Of a stretch of DNA of 16,222 nt, positions 1 through 8,102 are shown one piece after another. Below the pieces are notes generated by a model. It was not told the DNA's origin. It did no database searches and saw only the letters and a list, made by a program, of their open reading frames with translations. The DNA is taken from the NCBI GenBank assembly GCA_964480565.1, contig CAYZSU010000049.1:1-16222 (forward strand), written 5' to 3'. Numbering within the stretch: the stretch's first letter is position 1; each line of letters starts with the position of its first letter. Origin of the DNA: CAYZSU01 sp964480565. GTDB lineage: Bacteria; UBA10199; 2-02-FULL-44-16; JAAZCA01. A program made the translations under genes and the position numbers.

Positions 1-196
1 CCAGATACGCCGCTTTTTTTCAATCCCTCGCAAACACCACTTTTAGGTATAACTCGATTGGACTTGCTCTAATAATTATTATATTGAGTATTTAAATGAG
101 AGTGATTTTCACTCCATTGAAAACTATTTTGATTTTGACTCTCAGAAAAGTATTTACAGTTTAAATGAAAATTCATTAACACAAACAATTATAAAT

Positions 197-202
197 TATA
201 AT
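197..202 (+). promoter_or_regulatory. Possible -10 box of the left operon
   Basis: A perfect TATAAT hexamer lies here, but the bases 16-18 positions upstream (around 173-179) give only a weak -35 box. Transcription would start near base 209, just upstream of the GGAGG at 214-218. This supports the ATG at 223, rather than the one at 208, as the start of the acetyltransferase. The rest of bases 1-207 holds no gene I can support. A T-run at 14-20 following a GC-rich patch could be the tail of a terminator from an upstream gene outside the window. Confidence 0.4.
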
Positions 203-222
203 GTAATATGAATGGAGGCACA

Positions 223-759
223 ATGTTACATAGCTTAACTTTTGGTAGAACTTCTTTTGGTGTAATAGGTGTAAGACCTCATCAGATGTTAGATGCGAAT
301 GCTTTGGTTAAAAGCGCAAATGCCCCTGAAGTAGTTAAATATGCGCTAGATTGTTTTCCTCATCCTTATACTGATAACGATGCTAATGAATATTTGCAGT
401 CTATAGTTGGACAGGAACCTAGGCCACATTTTGCTATAACCGCTAATGACGAATTGATAGGCGGATTAGGATTCATGATAGGTGAGGATGTTGAGAAATA
501 TTCAGCTATAATTACATATTGGCTGGGTATAGATTACTGGGGCTGTGGTATTGCAACGATGGTTGTAGGTGGAATTTGTGATTTTGCTTTCAAACAGACT
601 GATATCGTTAGATTATCTGCAAGGGTTTTTGAAGGTAATATTGCCTCTGAACAAGTTTTAAAAAACTGTGGATTTGAAAAAGAAGGAATTTTGAAAAAAT
701 CTATTTTTAAAAATAATAGGTTTATGGATGGGATTCTTTATGCAAAAATTAAAGAGTAA
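223..759 (+). CDS. GNAT-family N-acetyltransferase (RimJ/RimL-like)
   Basis: This is a 178-residue GNAT acetyltransferase, expected to move an acetyl group from acetyl-CoA to an amine such as a protein N-terminus or small molecule; the substrate cannot be told. The segment YWLGIDYWGCGIATMV is the RimJ/RimL version of the acetyl-CoA-binding motif. It is followed by the family's VFEGNIASEQVLKNCGF segment, which precedes the last strand. Length is typical. The start at 223 is chosen because GGAGG lies at 214-218 and a possible -10 box at 197-202; an in-frame ATG at 208 has no ribosome binding site. The stop codon overlaps the next gene by 20 bases, so the two are probably co-transcribed and translationally coupled. 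A role in modifying a signal or a partner protein is conceivable but unproven. Confidence 0.85.
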   Translation: MLHSLTFGRTSFGVIGVRPHQMLDANALVKSANAPEVVKYALDCFPHPYTDNDANEYLQSIVGQEPRPHFAITANDELIGGLGFMIGEDVEKYSAIITYWLGIDYWGCGIATMVVGGICDFAFKQTDIVRLSARVFEGNIASEQVLKNCGFEKEGILKKSIFKNNRFMDGILYAKIKE

Positions 760-1900
760 AGTTTTATTTCTATTTCTATTTCTATTTCTATTTCTGTTTG
801 TGTTTTGCTCAGTGCCTGTAAATGCAAAAGAAAATATTAAGATTGCATTGATAGATAATTATACAAAGTTTGAAAGTGGTGATGAGTTTGGTTGGGGATT
901 AGATACAAATTATGGTGCAATTTTAGCTATTAATAGCATTAACTCAACTTCAGATATTTATAAATATGATTATAAAATATTTAAAAGTGGTGTTCATCCT
1001 GCAGAAACCATTAATGCAGTTACGAATGCTATTGATGAGGGATATAAAATTATAGTTGGTTTAAACTGGTCGACACATTTACTAATGGTTGCTGATATTT
1101 TAAATAAAAATAATATTTTGATAGTTTCTCCATTGGCATCCTCTTCTAGTTTACCGAAAAAAGTTAAGTATTTCACATCAATAATGGCTAATAATAAACA
1201 GTTAGCAAGAATGTTGGCAGAATTTACTAAAAATAGAATGAACTATTCAAAAGTAATACTTCTAAAAATATTCAATGATGCATATAGTTTAGATCTGGCA
1301 GATAGATTTAAACTCCGATATAAAAATATTGGAGGAACTATTGTTAATGAGTATGGGATTCTACAAAATCAACATAATTTTGATGATATAATCAATAATA
1401 TTCGTGGTAAACAATATCAAGCTCTTATAGCCATATTCCATGAAAATGAAGCCGCAGCTTTTTTAAGCAATAGTATCGATAAAGGTATTAATACACATTT
1501 TATAGCTGCTGATGGGGTAGGTGATGCAGGAGTATATTTTTGGCCAGGTATTCCCAAAGCACTTTGGAACTCCGTGGATGGTTATGCAATAGTTCCGTGG
1601 AAATATGAAATCAATACAAAAAGGAACAACTTATTTAAGAAGTCGTTTGAAAAGAAACATAAAAGAAGACCTTCGCTACTTGCCGCTTGTGCTTATGATG
1701 CTATACAACTTTTGCATAAAAGCCTTGTTGCATCAGGTAATAAAAGTATAGATAAGATTCATGATAAGTTGAGAAAATTAGGAACTGTTAATGGCATTAC
1801 AGGTAGCATGTTTTTCACGGGTGAAGCTTTTCCAAAAAGAGACATGTATATAATACGAATAAAAAAGGGTGCACACACTTATGTGGAAAAAGTTAAATAA
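740..1900 (+). CDS. Periplasmic binding protein, Leu/Ile/Val-binding type (left module)
   Basis: A 386-residue exported type 1 periplasmic binding protein (Peripla_BP_6 / LivJ-like fold). The N-terminus has basic residues (MQKLKSK), then an uninterrupted Leu-Phe stretch and a plausible signal peptidase I site after PVNA near residue 29. The mature part begins KENIKIALIDNY and continues with the two alternating alpha/beta lobes of the family. I chose ATG 740 because it gives a proper signal-peptide n-region and has GGGA upstream; ATG 728 is in frame. There are no permease or ATPase genes nearby. Instead the gene overlaps a sensor kinase by 20 bases, so it is more likely a dedicated ligand sensor for that kinase than a transporter component. 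Its start lies inside the acetyltransferase gene. The binding protein of the right-hand module has the same predicted length (386 residues). The ligand is unknown; amino acids, amides or small peptides are typical for the fold. Confidence 0.85.
   Translation: MQKLKSKVLFLFLFLFLFLFVFCSVPVNAKENIKIALIDNYTKFESGDEFGWGLDTNYGAILAINSINSTSDIYKYDYKIFKSGVHPAETINAVTNAIDEGYKIIVGLNWSTHLLMVADILNKNNILIVSPLASSSSLPKKVKYFTSIMANNKQLARMLAEFTKNRMNYSKVILLKIFNDAYSLDLADRFKLRYKNIGGTIVNEYGILQNQHNFDDIINNIRGKQYQALIAIFHENEAAAFLSNSIDKGINTHFIAADGVGDAGVYFWPGIPKALWNSVDGYAIVPWKYEINTKRNNLFKKSFEKKHKRRPSLLAACAYDAIQLLHKSLVASGNKSIDKIHDKLRKLGTVNGITGSMFFTGEAFPKRDMYIIRIKKGAHTYVEKVK
766..795 (+). repeat. Hexanucleotide microsatellite (ATTTCT)x5
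   Basis: Five perfect tandem copies of ATTTCT lie inside the binding-protein gene and encode alternating Leu and Phe in the hydrophobic core of the signal peptide. Slippage would add or remove two residues without breaking the frame. It could therefore tune signal-peptide length rather than switch the gene on or off. Confidence 0.95.
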
Positions 1901-4001
1901 CAACTCTATTAAGAATCAAGTCTTATTAAATTTATTTTTTATATATTTTTTTATCATTATCGGAATTTCTAGTTATTTTTATTTTGCGGAACTTGTCAAA
2001 GAAAAAGATATTATTAATAGCAGAAAATCAGAATTGGTAAATGTTATCTCAATGAACAAGATGGATTTAGTATCTGAAATTTACCTTGAACAAAATACAG
2101 CAATTGAAAAACATTTGGAGAAAATTAAGAAAGACAATTCTATTAATGGTATATTGTTGATAACGCGTGATAAAAAATATGGAGATTTATTTCTAGATGT
2201 AGAGGAAAATCAGGTGAAAAATCAGATATTTCTTACTGAAAACTTAGTCTACAATAATAAGAAACTTGGTGAATTGAAAATTACTGCAGAGATTATAGTT
2301 GAAGCTGATAATTTGCTAATTCACAAATATGGCGGGCATCTTATTGTATTTGCTTGTAGCATAATTATAATTTCATTGTGCAGCATAGTAATTTTACTAA
2401 GAAAAAAGATTATACTTCCGATCATGAAGTTGTCGAATCAAATTAAAAATATTAATGATGTTGAGAAACCATCAAATATTGAATCTACTGGCTTTGAAGA
2501 ACTGGATATTATTGTAAACGAAATAAATAAAATGAAAAGTAGACTTATATCCCATATTAATGAACGTAATAAAGTTCAAAAAGAATTAGAAGTATCAAAA
2601 ATAGCTTTGCAGGTAGCTCACGATATACGTTCACCACTTACAGCGCTGGATGTTGCAATTTCTTCTACAAATGCAGTGCCTGAAGAGGGTAGGGTTTTAA
2701 TTCGAAATGCTGTTTCTCGAATTAGAGATATATCTAATGACTTAGTATTTAAGAGTAAAAGTATAATAATGGCAAGTACGTTTACTCCTTCGGATACGGA
2801 TAAAATTGAAAAGAGAACTATTTACCTTTTATCGAGTTTGATTGATGAATTGGTATCAGAAAAGCGATTATATTATAGAGCCAAAATTGGTGTAGAAATT
2901 TCCGCTAACTTGGGGATTGAATCTTATGGTTTATTTGCCAACATTCAAGCGTTTGAATTTAAACGTACTCTATCAAATTTAGTCAACAATGCAGTAGAAG
3001 CACTGTCTGACAATGGAAAAGTTACAATAAGTCTTAAGGCAAATAATGAAAAAATCTTTATATTAGTGAAGGATAGCGGAAAGGGTATTCCTGAAGAAAT
3101 ATTGCCTAAATTGATGAAGCGTGGATCCACGTTTGAAAAAGAAAATGGGTTAGGATTGGGACTTTACCATGCGAAATCAACTATTGAATCTTGGGGTGGT
3201 AACATCAACATTGCATCTGATGTTAAAAAGGGGACTACTGTAACAATTATTTTAAAAAATGAGCATTCTCCATATTGGTTTGTACCAAAATTAAACATTA
3301 CCAATGGAATGACAATTGTAATTCTAGATGATGACGTCTCAATTCATCAAATATGGCAAAAAAGATTCAACTCACTAAAATTTTTAGATCATCGCATAAG
3401 AATATTACATTTTTCTGAGTATTGTGAATTGAAAAAATGGCATAATAATGAAAAAAACACTTTAAATAATGCGATATATCTTTTTGATTACGAGTTAATT
3501 GGAGAAAAAGTAACAGGTATTGATGTGATAGAGAAACTTGCATTAAAGAAAAATTGTATATTAGTGACTAGTCATTATGAAGAGCCAGAAGTACTTGAAA
3601 AGTGCCTGAGATTAGGTGTTAAGCTTATACCTAAGCCCATGGCAGGTATTGTACCTATTGAACTTTTGAAAGAGGAAAGTGTAAAGGATGATTATGTTTT
3701 AATTGATAATGATATAATAATCCTTAAAACTTGGGAATATGCAGCTAAAAAGAACAATACAAACATTAAAACCTATTTGACTTATCAAGATTTCTTTAAT
3801 GACATTAATCAAATTGACAAAGAGACAATCATCTATATTGATTCTGATCTTGGAAATGGTATCAGAGGAGAAGAGATTTCAAAAAAAATATATGAAACAG
3901 GTTTCAGAAAAATTTATTTAGCTACAGGCTATAATAAATCCAAGTTTAGTAAACTACCATGGATTGAGGAAATAGTAGGAAAACATCCACCTTTTCAATA
4001 A
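1881..4001 (+). CDS. Hybrid sensor histidine kinase with two C-terminal receivers (left module)
   Basis: A 706-residue inner-membrane hybrid kinase. Transmembrane helices lie near residues 14-36 and 153-174 and flank a roughly 115-residue extracytoplasmic sensor domain. A HAMP-like linker and coiled coil (about 175-235) lead to the phosphorylation helix with His247 in the motif VAHDIRSPLTALD. The ATPase domain is intact: NLVNNAVEAL (N box, about 366), DSGKGIP (G1, about 398) and GLGLGL (G2, about 423). Two receivers follow. The first (about 477-595) has the acidic cluster ILDDD, phosphoacceptor Asp536 and Lys585. The second (about 603-706) has LIDND, Asp654 and a terminal GKHPP Lys. There is no output domain, so phosphate should pass to another protein. 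ATG 1881 is preferred over GTG 1869, which is in frame but has no ribosome binding site. It overlaps the binding-protein gene by 20 bases, so that protein is the probable sensing partner. Confidence 0.9.
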   Translation: MWKKLNNNSIKNQVLLNLFFIYFFIIIGISSYFYFAELVKEKDIINSRKSELVNVISMNKMDLVSEIYLEQNTAIEKHLEKIKKDNSINGILLITRDKKYGDLFLDVEENQVKNQIFLTENLVYNNKKLGELKITAEIIVEADNLLIHKYGGHLIVFACSIIIISLCSIVILLRKKIILPIMKLSNQIKNINDVEKPSNIESTGFEELDIIVNEINKMKSRLISHINERNKVQKELEVSKIALQVAHDIRSPLTALDVAISSTNAVPEEGRVLIRNAVSRIRDISNDLVFKSKSIIMASTFTPSDTDKIEKRTIYLLSSLIDELVSEKRLYYRAKIGVEISANLGIESYGLFANIQAFEFKRTLSNLVNNAVEALSDNGKVTISLKANNEKIFILVKDSGKGIPEEILPKLMKRGSTFEKENGLGLGLYHAKSTIESWGGNINIASDVKKGTTVTIILKNEHSPYWFVPKLNITNGMTIVILDDDVSIHQIWQKRFNSLKFLDHRIRILHFSEYCELKKWHNNEKNTLNNAIYLFDYELIGEKVTGIDVIEKLALKKNCILVTSHYEEPEVLEKCLRLGVKLIPKPMAGIVPIELLKEESVKDDYVLIDNDIIILKTWEYAAKKNNTNIKTYLTYQDFFNDINQIDKETIIYIDSDLGNGIRGEEISKKIYETGFRKIYLATGYNKSKFSKLPWIEEIVGKHPPFQ

Positions 4002-4356
4002 AAAACTCAGACGTAAATAAAAATTATAAAAGGGATCTAAATACAATATGGGATCGTTGGAAAATAGGTTGGGGGGGCAAACCTAAAGGTTAGTTACAAA
4101 TATTTAGGTATATATACTGAAGTCAAAATACACATTTACATCCCTATAGGGTATAAAATAGATTGTGTAAATGGTCATTAGAGACTTAGAAAAAGTAAAA
4201 ACTATTAGGGCGTGTCCTTATAAATAGAAATACTTCCACTCTAAGTTATAATTTGTATAAACATTTTTTCAATGTCTTTGCAAATATATAAAGGATTAAG
4301 AAAATAAGGTTATAAAGTTAATCAGATTATTGTTTAACTTTATCAAAAGTTATATT
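4002..4356 (+). other. Non-coding gap with nested inverted repeats and a G7 run
   Basis: This 355-base stretch separates the hybrid kinase from the small kinase-like gene and contains no convincing ORF. A 12-codon ATG frame at 4048 has no support. It holds several inverted repeats: AGGTT/AACCT around a run of seven G (4066-4084), AACCT/AGGTT (4080-4091), ACCTAAA/TTTAGGT (4081-4087 with 4103-4109), and CATTTACA/TGTAAATG (4133-4140 with 4166-4173), which encloses the perfect palindrome CCCTATAGGG (4142-4151). The overlapping stems could form alternative RNA structures or operator sites controlling the downstream pair. I found no good sigma70 or sigma54 promoter and no U-tract terminator. Confidence 0.5.
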
Positions 4357-5055
4357 ATGAAAAAAAATATCTTAAAAATATCTGAATTTGATCATTTTAA
4401 ACTTGTTAAAAATATAGTTTCTCAATTAGCGCACGATTTAATTTCTCCCACATCCATGCTCCAATACCATATTAATGATAACTCAAATAATAGAGAATCC
4501 CAGGAATTGGCATTGGATAGTATTAGTCAGTTAAATAGTATTATTGAGCGGCTTTCACAATTTGATACAATCAATACTATACAACGTACTCCCATTTCAC
4601 TTAACCATTTGGTAAACAGCCAAATTAAAATAAATACTGAAAAAATAGCCCGAAAATTGGGTGTAAAACTTGAATATTGCATCAATAATGAATTATGGAT
4701 AAATATTGATGAATTGAAACTAGGAAGAGCTTTATCATATCTAGTTGAAAACTCTATTTATTTTGTTAGCAACTCTGAAGAGAAAAAGTGCATAATCACC
4801 AGCAAACAATCAAATAATGATTTAATTATAGAAATAAGTAGCAATGACAGCACACTTTCATCCATTAAGAATTTAAATGATTATCATCAGAAAAAAACAA
4901 CCCTTAATACAATTTATAGCATCTATGTAATACAGGAAAATTTTAGTGAATTATTTATTAAAAGTAAGACCCAAGATAAAATAATTTATGGTGTAAAAAT
5001 TCCTAATTGCATTATAAGCTATAAATATAAAACAGTTAGCAAACTATATGAATAA
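4357..5055 (+). CDS. Histidine-kinase-like phosphotransferase with degenerate ATP-binding domain
   Basis: A 232-residue soluble protein with no membrane segment. It has a histidine-kinase-type dimerisation helix with His26 in SQLAHDLISPTSMLQ, then a region shaped like an ATPase domain. The N box survives in part (YLVENSIYFV, Asn132). The G1 box Asp-x-Gly-x-Gly is replaced by SSNDSTL and no glycine-rich G2 box follows, so self-phosphorylation by ATP is unlikely. A phospho-accepting His helix plus a vestigial ATPase fold is the pattern of Spo0B and ChpT phosphotransferases (known families). I infer that it carries phosphate from the receivers of the upstream hybrid kinase to the NtrC-type regulator. 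It overlaps that regulator by 8 bases, implying coupled translation. An in-frame TTG at 4330 would add nine residues; the ATG is preferred. Alternatively it could be a regulator-binding pseudokinase or a phosphatase. Confidence 0.75.
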   Translation: MKKNILKISEFDHFKLVKNIVSQLAHDLISPTSMLQYHINDNSNNRESQELALDSISQLNSIIERLSQFDTINTIQRTPISLNHLVNSQIKINTEKIARKLGVKLEYCINNELWINIDELKLGRALSYLVENSIYFVSNSEEKKCIITSKQSNNDLIIEISSNDSTLSSIKNLNDYHQKKTTLNTIYSIYVIQENFSELFIKSKTQDKIIYGVKIPNCIISYKYKTVSKLYE

Positions 5056-6472
5056 TAGTAAAAAATTACAATTAATCAGTAAAACAGATCATTCTATACT
5101 GTGTATCGATGATGATAAAAGTTTTCTTTATCAAGTAAAAAAAACTTTAGATTCATATATGGTTTATACTGCAACTTCATTACGTTCTGCATTTTCAATT
5201 TTAGAACAAAATATTGTTGATACAGTTCTATTTGATTTAGATCTAAATGGAAAAAATAGTTTAGATATATTACCTGATTTTATAAAACAATATCCTCTCT
5301 TAGATATTGTTATTATCACTGCTTATAAAAATCCCAATTTTATAGTTAAGGCCATCAAATTAGGTGCTAGAGATTATCTATGCAAGCCAGTGTCTATTAT
5401 TGATTTGAAGGCTTGTATAGAAAAATCTATAGTTGCAAAGAAGAATAAAGAGCATGTTAACGCATTAATTGGTGAGTTAGGCTCTGCAAATTCATTTTTA
5501 AAAATTATTGGAAAAAATGAACGCTTTCAACAAGTAATAACGTCTGCCAATAAATTAAAAGGGCATCATGATGCAAATATTCTTATTCAAGGTGAGAGTG
5601 GCACTGGAAAGGAAGTTATTGCACGTTATATTCATCAATTAGAGAAAAATATAAAAAAGAGACCATTCATTATTGTAAACTGCGCTGCTATTCCTGAAAA
5701 CCTTGTAGAATCTGAACTATTTGGACATGAAAAAGGAGCATTTACTGGCGCAATAATGAAAAAAATTGGCAAATTCATGCTCGCAGATGGTGGGGATATA
5801 TTTTTGGATGAGATTGGTTGTTTAAATGGACCCATCCAGAGTAAGCTGCTTCGCGTATTACAGGAAAAAGAATTTTGTGCAGTGGGATCGAATCATATAC
5901 AACAATCAAATTTTCGAGTGATTGCTGCAACAAATGATAATTTAGAGAAAATGGTCGAAGAAAATAAATTTAGGCTAGATTTATACCATCGGCTATGTAC
6001 TATAATTTTACATGTTCCTGCACTCAGAAATCGTAAGGATGATATTAGAATATTAGCATCCTATTTTCTAAAAAAACATTCAAATACTCATGGGAAAAAA
6101 ATACTTACAGAAAGTGCTGTAAAAAAATTGTGCGCTTATAGCTGGCCAGGTAATATTAGAGAGTTAAAAAATGTCATACATAATGCATATATTTTAGCTG
6201 AAAATAATAAAATAAATAGTGAAGATATTTCACTGCCCAGCAAAAAAGTACATAACATACCTAATTTTTATGAAGTATCTAATATGCCATGTTGTAAAGA
6301 AAAAGTATTACCATTAAAAACATTTTTATTACACGCAGAGCAATCATATATCAATTCATCCATTGAGACTTTTAGCGGAAATAAACAAAGAACTGCATAC
6401 AAATTAAATATTTCACCCTCTACATTATACGGAAAATTGCGACAGTGGAAATCGGATTTAGGGGATATATAA
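5048..6472 (+). CDS. NtrC-family sigma54-dependent response regulator
   Basis: A 474-residue transcription activator. The receiver domain (about 16-130) has IDDD, phosphoacceptor Asp63, Thr in IITAY and Lys113. The AAA+ domain has Walker A GESGTGKE (182-189), the sigma54-contact loop GAFTGA (230-235) and Walker B GDIFLDEI (249-256). The DLYHRL...PALRNRKDDI segment is typical of the family. The C-terminus (about 435-470) is a Fis-type helix-turn-helix with the core GNKQRTAYKLNISPSTLYG. All catalytic motifs are intact, so it should drive transcription by sigma54 RNA polymerase when phosphorylated. Its start overlaps the stop of the phosphotransferase-like gene, making that protein the obvious phosphodonor. 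I looked for -24/-12 promoters (GG, ten bases, GC) in the intergenic stretches of the window and found none that convinces, so its targets are probably elsewhere. The nearest known comparator in logic is LuxO. Confidence 0.93.
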   Translation: MNNSKKLQLISKTDHSILCIDDDKSFLYQVKKTLDSYMVYTATSLRSAFSILEQNIVDTVLFDLDLNGKNSLDILPDFIKQYPLLDIVIITAYKNPNFIVKAIKLGARDYLCKPVSIIDLKACIEKSIVAKKNKEHVNALIGELGSANSFLKIIGKNERFQQVITSANKLKGHHDANILIQGESGTGKEVIARYIHQLEKNIKKRPFIIVNCAAIPENLVESELFGHEKGAFTGAIMKKIGKFMLADGGDIFLDEIGCLNGPIQSKLLRVLQEKEFCAVGSNHIQQSNFRVIAATNDNLEKMVEENKFRLDLYHRLCTIILHVPALRNRKDDIRILASYFLKKHSNTHGKKILTESAVKKLCAYSWPGNIRELKNVIHNAYILAENNKINSEDISLPSKKVHNIPNFYEVSNMPCCKEKVLPLKTFLLHAEQSYINSSIETFSGNKQRTAYKLNISPSTLYGKLRQWKSDLGDI

Positions 6473-6557
6473 ACTGTACTACTGAATACCTAATATTCTA
6501 CGCAATGCCATGATTTACAATCACCAATATCTATGCTGAATTGGTAGTATGATATAA

Positions 6558-6683
6558 GATCCGCTAAACAAAGAATTGTTTTTAGGAACATTCCTTTATG
6601 TAGCTTATCCAGAAAATCCAACGCGATTGATTATATACTCTTATGTATTTGCCTTCATTGGATTTGCTGCGAAAGCGATGTGA
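6558..6683 (+). pseudogene. Possible fragment of a membrane-protein gene
   Basis: A stretch of 41 open codons without an initiator reads in part as LFLGTFLYVAYPENPTRL and then a hydrophobic IIYSYVFAFIGFAAKAM before TGA. It looks like the end of a membrane protein rather than random translation, but I do not recognise the family and no upstream portion is visible. The rest of the 6473-6894 gap holds no gene I can support, only the large hairpin at 6773-6824 and a possible relic of the dispersed repeat near 6846. Confidence 0.2.
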
Positions 6684-6772
6684 TAACTTAGGTGTTTGTA
6701 TCAGCCAAGTTGATCAAGCGTTTATGCATTACCAATAGTGAAAACATAATAGTCGCTGTTTGCCCTTGCATA

Positions 6773-6824
6773 CAAGACTTCACTTATCAGACGTATAGAT
6801 ATACGGTTGATAAGTGAAGTCTTG
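6773..6824. repeat. Long near-perfect hairpin between convergent genes
   Basis: A 17-base arm at 6773-6789 (CAAGACTTCACTTATCA) is exactly complementary to 6808-6824. Inside the loop CGTAT (6792-6796) pairs with ATACG (6801-6805), so the structure continues for about 24 base pairs with one wobble and one mismatch. It lies between the convergent regulator and ATPase genes, where a bidirectional terminator would be expected. It lacks a U-tract on either side, so it may instead be a palindromic mobile or REP-like element. Confidence 0.8.
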
Positions 6825-6894
6825 TTTACTGGTTTGGCGCCTAAGATGGGCGTTCCCAAAGGCAACCCCATCAATTTAAATGCGAAAAGTCCTG

Positions 6895-8028
6895 TCATAC
6901 GATACACTTCAGAATCCAATGTTTAAAAAACATATCTGAAAAAATAATTGATTTATTTTCCCTATATACAATTCCTTTTCCTTCCAAATATTTCAATGAT
7001 TTTTGAACAGATGATGCACTTCCCAATCCAGAAATAGTCAGGCATTCATGTGAATAAAGGCCTTTGCCATTTTGTTCGGCAATTGCCTCCAATAGTAATT
7101 TGCGATTATGTGTTAAACCATCCCAAATCATCGTATAGGTAAATGATTCTCTAGCAATCAGCTCATCAATGGCCTGTTTAATTGCATTTATTGTAATAGT
7201 GCCTGTCTTGACATTTCTATCCCATAATACAGAGCATAACATTTGAGTATAATATGGATGGCCTTGTGTAATATCTAGAATACACGTGACTATCTGTGCA
7301 TCTATTTTAATTTTTCCTGCAGAAAATTTCTGTTTTATAAATGATGAGAACGCCTTAAATTCGATCTGATTTAATGGAAACATGCGACCACTTTTATAAA
7401 AAGGTCGCTCAGAATCATTAAAAATTTTGTGTATTAAATGGCGACGACTTCCCATGAATACATAGGCAGTTTTTTTATGAGATTGTATTATTCCTCGCAT
7501 GCTTCTTTCAATAGTATCATTTTCAATGCCAAGTATTTCCTGAAACTCATCAAATACAACAACTGCACGTTTTTTCCTTTTGATCGCATATTTTTCGACA
7601 GATTCATATAAATCATCCAATAAGGGCGCTAAATTTTGAGATTTTTGATTATAATCGAATTCGAATTCTGGAATTCCATCACTTTTTAATACTATTTTTG
7701 GAATGATTCGCGGAAAAATATCTTTTAAATGTGCAATCACCTGATCCACTTTTCCTTGAGTACCTTTGGCAATTGCTCTCGCATATATGTCAATAAATTT
7801 ATTCGTTGATGTTGCTGCATACAGATTAACATAAAAAGTAAGTGTTCCTTTATTTGCAAGCTGCGAAAGAACTTTTTTAATCAATGATGTCTTGCCATAA
7901 CGCCGTGGAGAATGAATGATTACATTTTGCCCACGTGATAGGTCATTAATTAAATCGTTTATTTCTTTGTGGCGGCCTGTAAAGTATTTTCCAGAAACTT
8001 CTTCGCCATAATAAAATGGATTATCCAT
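6895..8028 (-). CDS. Archaeal-type AAA/STAND ATPase
   Basis: A 377-residue P-loop ATPase of the 'archaeal ATPase' (STAND-related) group. It starts with a typical FYYGEEVSGKYFTGRHKEI region. Walker A SPRRYGKTSL spans residues 40-49, with Lys46 and Thr47. Walker B AVVVFDEFQEI lies at about 155-165, with Asp160 and Glu161. A sensor-like MGSRRH follows near 192-197. The C-terminal part (about 290-377) looks like a winged-helix domain. Such proteins are scattered accessory genes, often of unknown role, proposed to act in regulation, stress or mobile-element biology. It stands apart from the operon upstream, separated by 234 bases that include a plausible promoter of its own. A purine-rich GGAG lies about ten bases before ATG 8028. 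No link to the signalling genes is evident beyond proximity. Confidence 0.85.
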   Translation of the reverse strand: MDNPFYYGEEVSGKYFTGRHKEINDLINDLSRGQNVIIHSPRRYGKTSLIKKVLSQLANKGTLTFYVNLYAATSTNKFIDIYARAIAKGTQGKVDQVIAHLKDIFPRIIPKIVLKSDGIPEFEFDYNQKSQNLAPLLDDLYESVEKYAIKRKKRAVVVFDEFQEILGIENDTIERSMRGIIQSHKKTAYVFMGSRRHLIHKIFNDSERPFYKSGRMFPLNQIEFKAFSSFIKQKFSAGKIKIDAQIVTCILDITQGHPYYTQMLCSVLWDRNVKTGTITINAIKQAIDELIARESFTYTMIWDGLTHNRKLLLEAIAEQNGKGLYSHECLTISGLGSASSVQKSLKYLEGKGIVYRENKSIIFSDMFFKHWILKCIV

Positions 8029-8070
8029 ATGGTTGTATCTCCAGTCAGATAATATAATTATCTTTTTAGT

Positions 8071-8098
8071 AGTATACTTAAAAGGATAATCATATCAA
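8071..8098 (-). promoter_or_regulatory. Candidate sigma70 promoter of the ATPase gene
   Basis: On the minus strand TTGATA (complement of 8093-8098) is followed after 16 bases by TATACT (complement of 8071-8076). Both boxes match consensus well, and the start would fall about 35 bases upstream of the ATG at 8028. Confidence 0.45.
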
Positions 8099-8102
8099 GC
8101 CA

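Noticed and set aside
766..795. The ATTTCT array as a CRISPR or larger repeat array
   Set aside because: It is a simple six-base tandem repeat inside a coding region, with no spacers.
4048..4086. Twelve-codon ATG frame in the 4002-4356 gap as a leader peptide
   Set aside because: No well-placed ribosome binding site and no regulatory codon pattern; too short to support.
4266..4286. TTGCA near 4281 as the -12 part of a sigma54 promoter
   Set aside because: There is no GG element at the required distance upstream; the same test failed in the other intergenic stretches.
6722..6919. 65-codon minus-strand frame below the ATPase gene
   Set aside because: It overlaps the end of the ATPase gene, runs through the large hairpin, and has no initiation signal or recognisable family.
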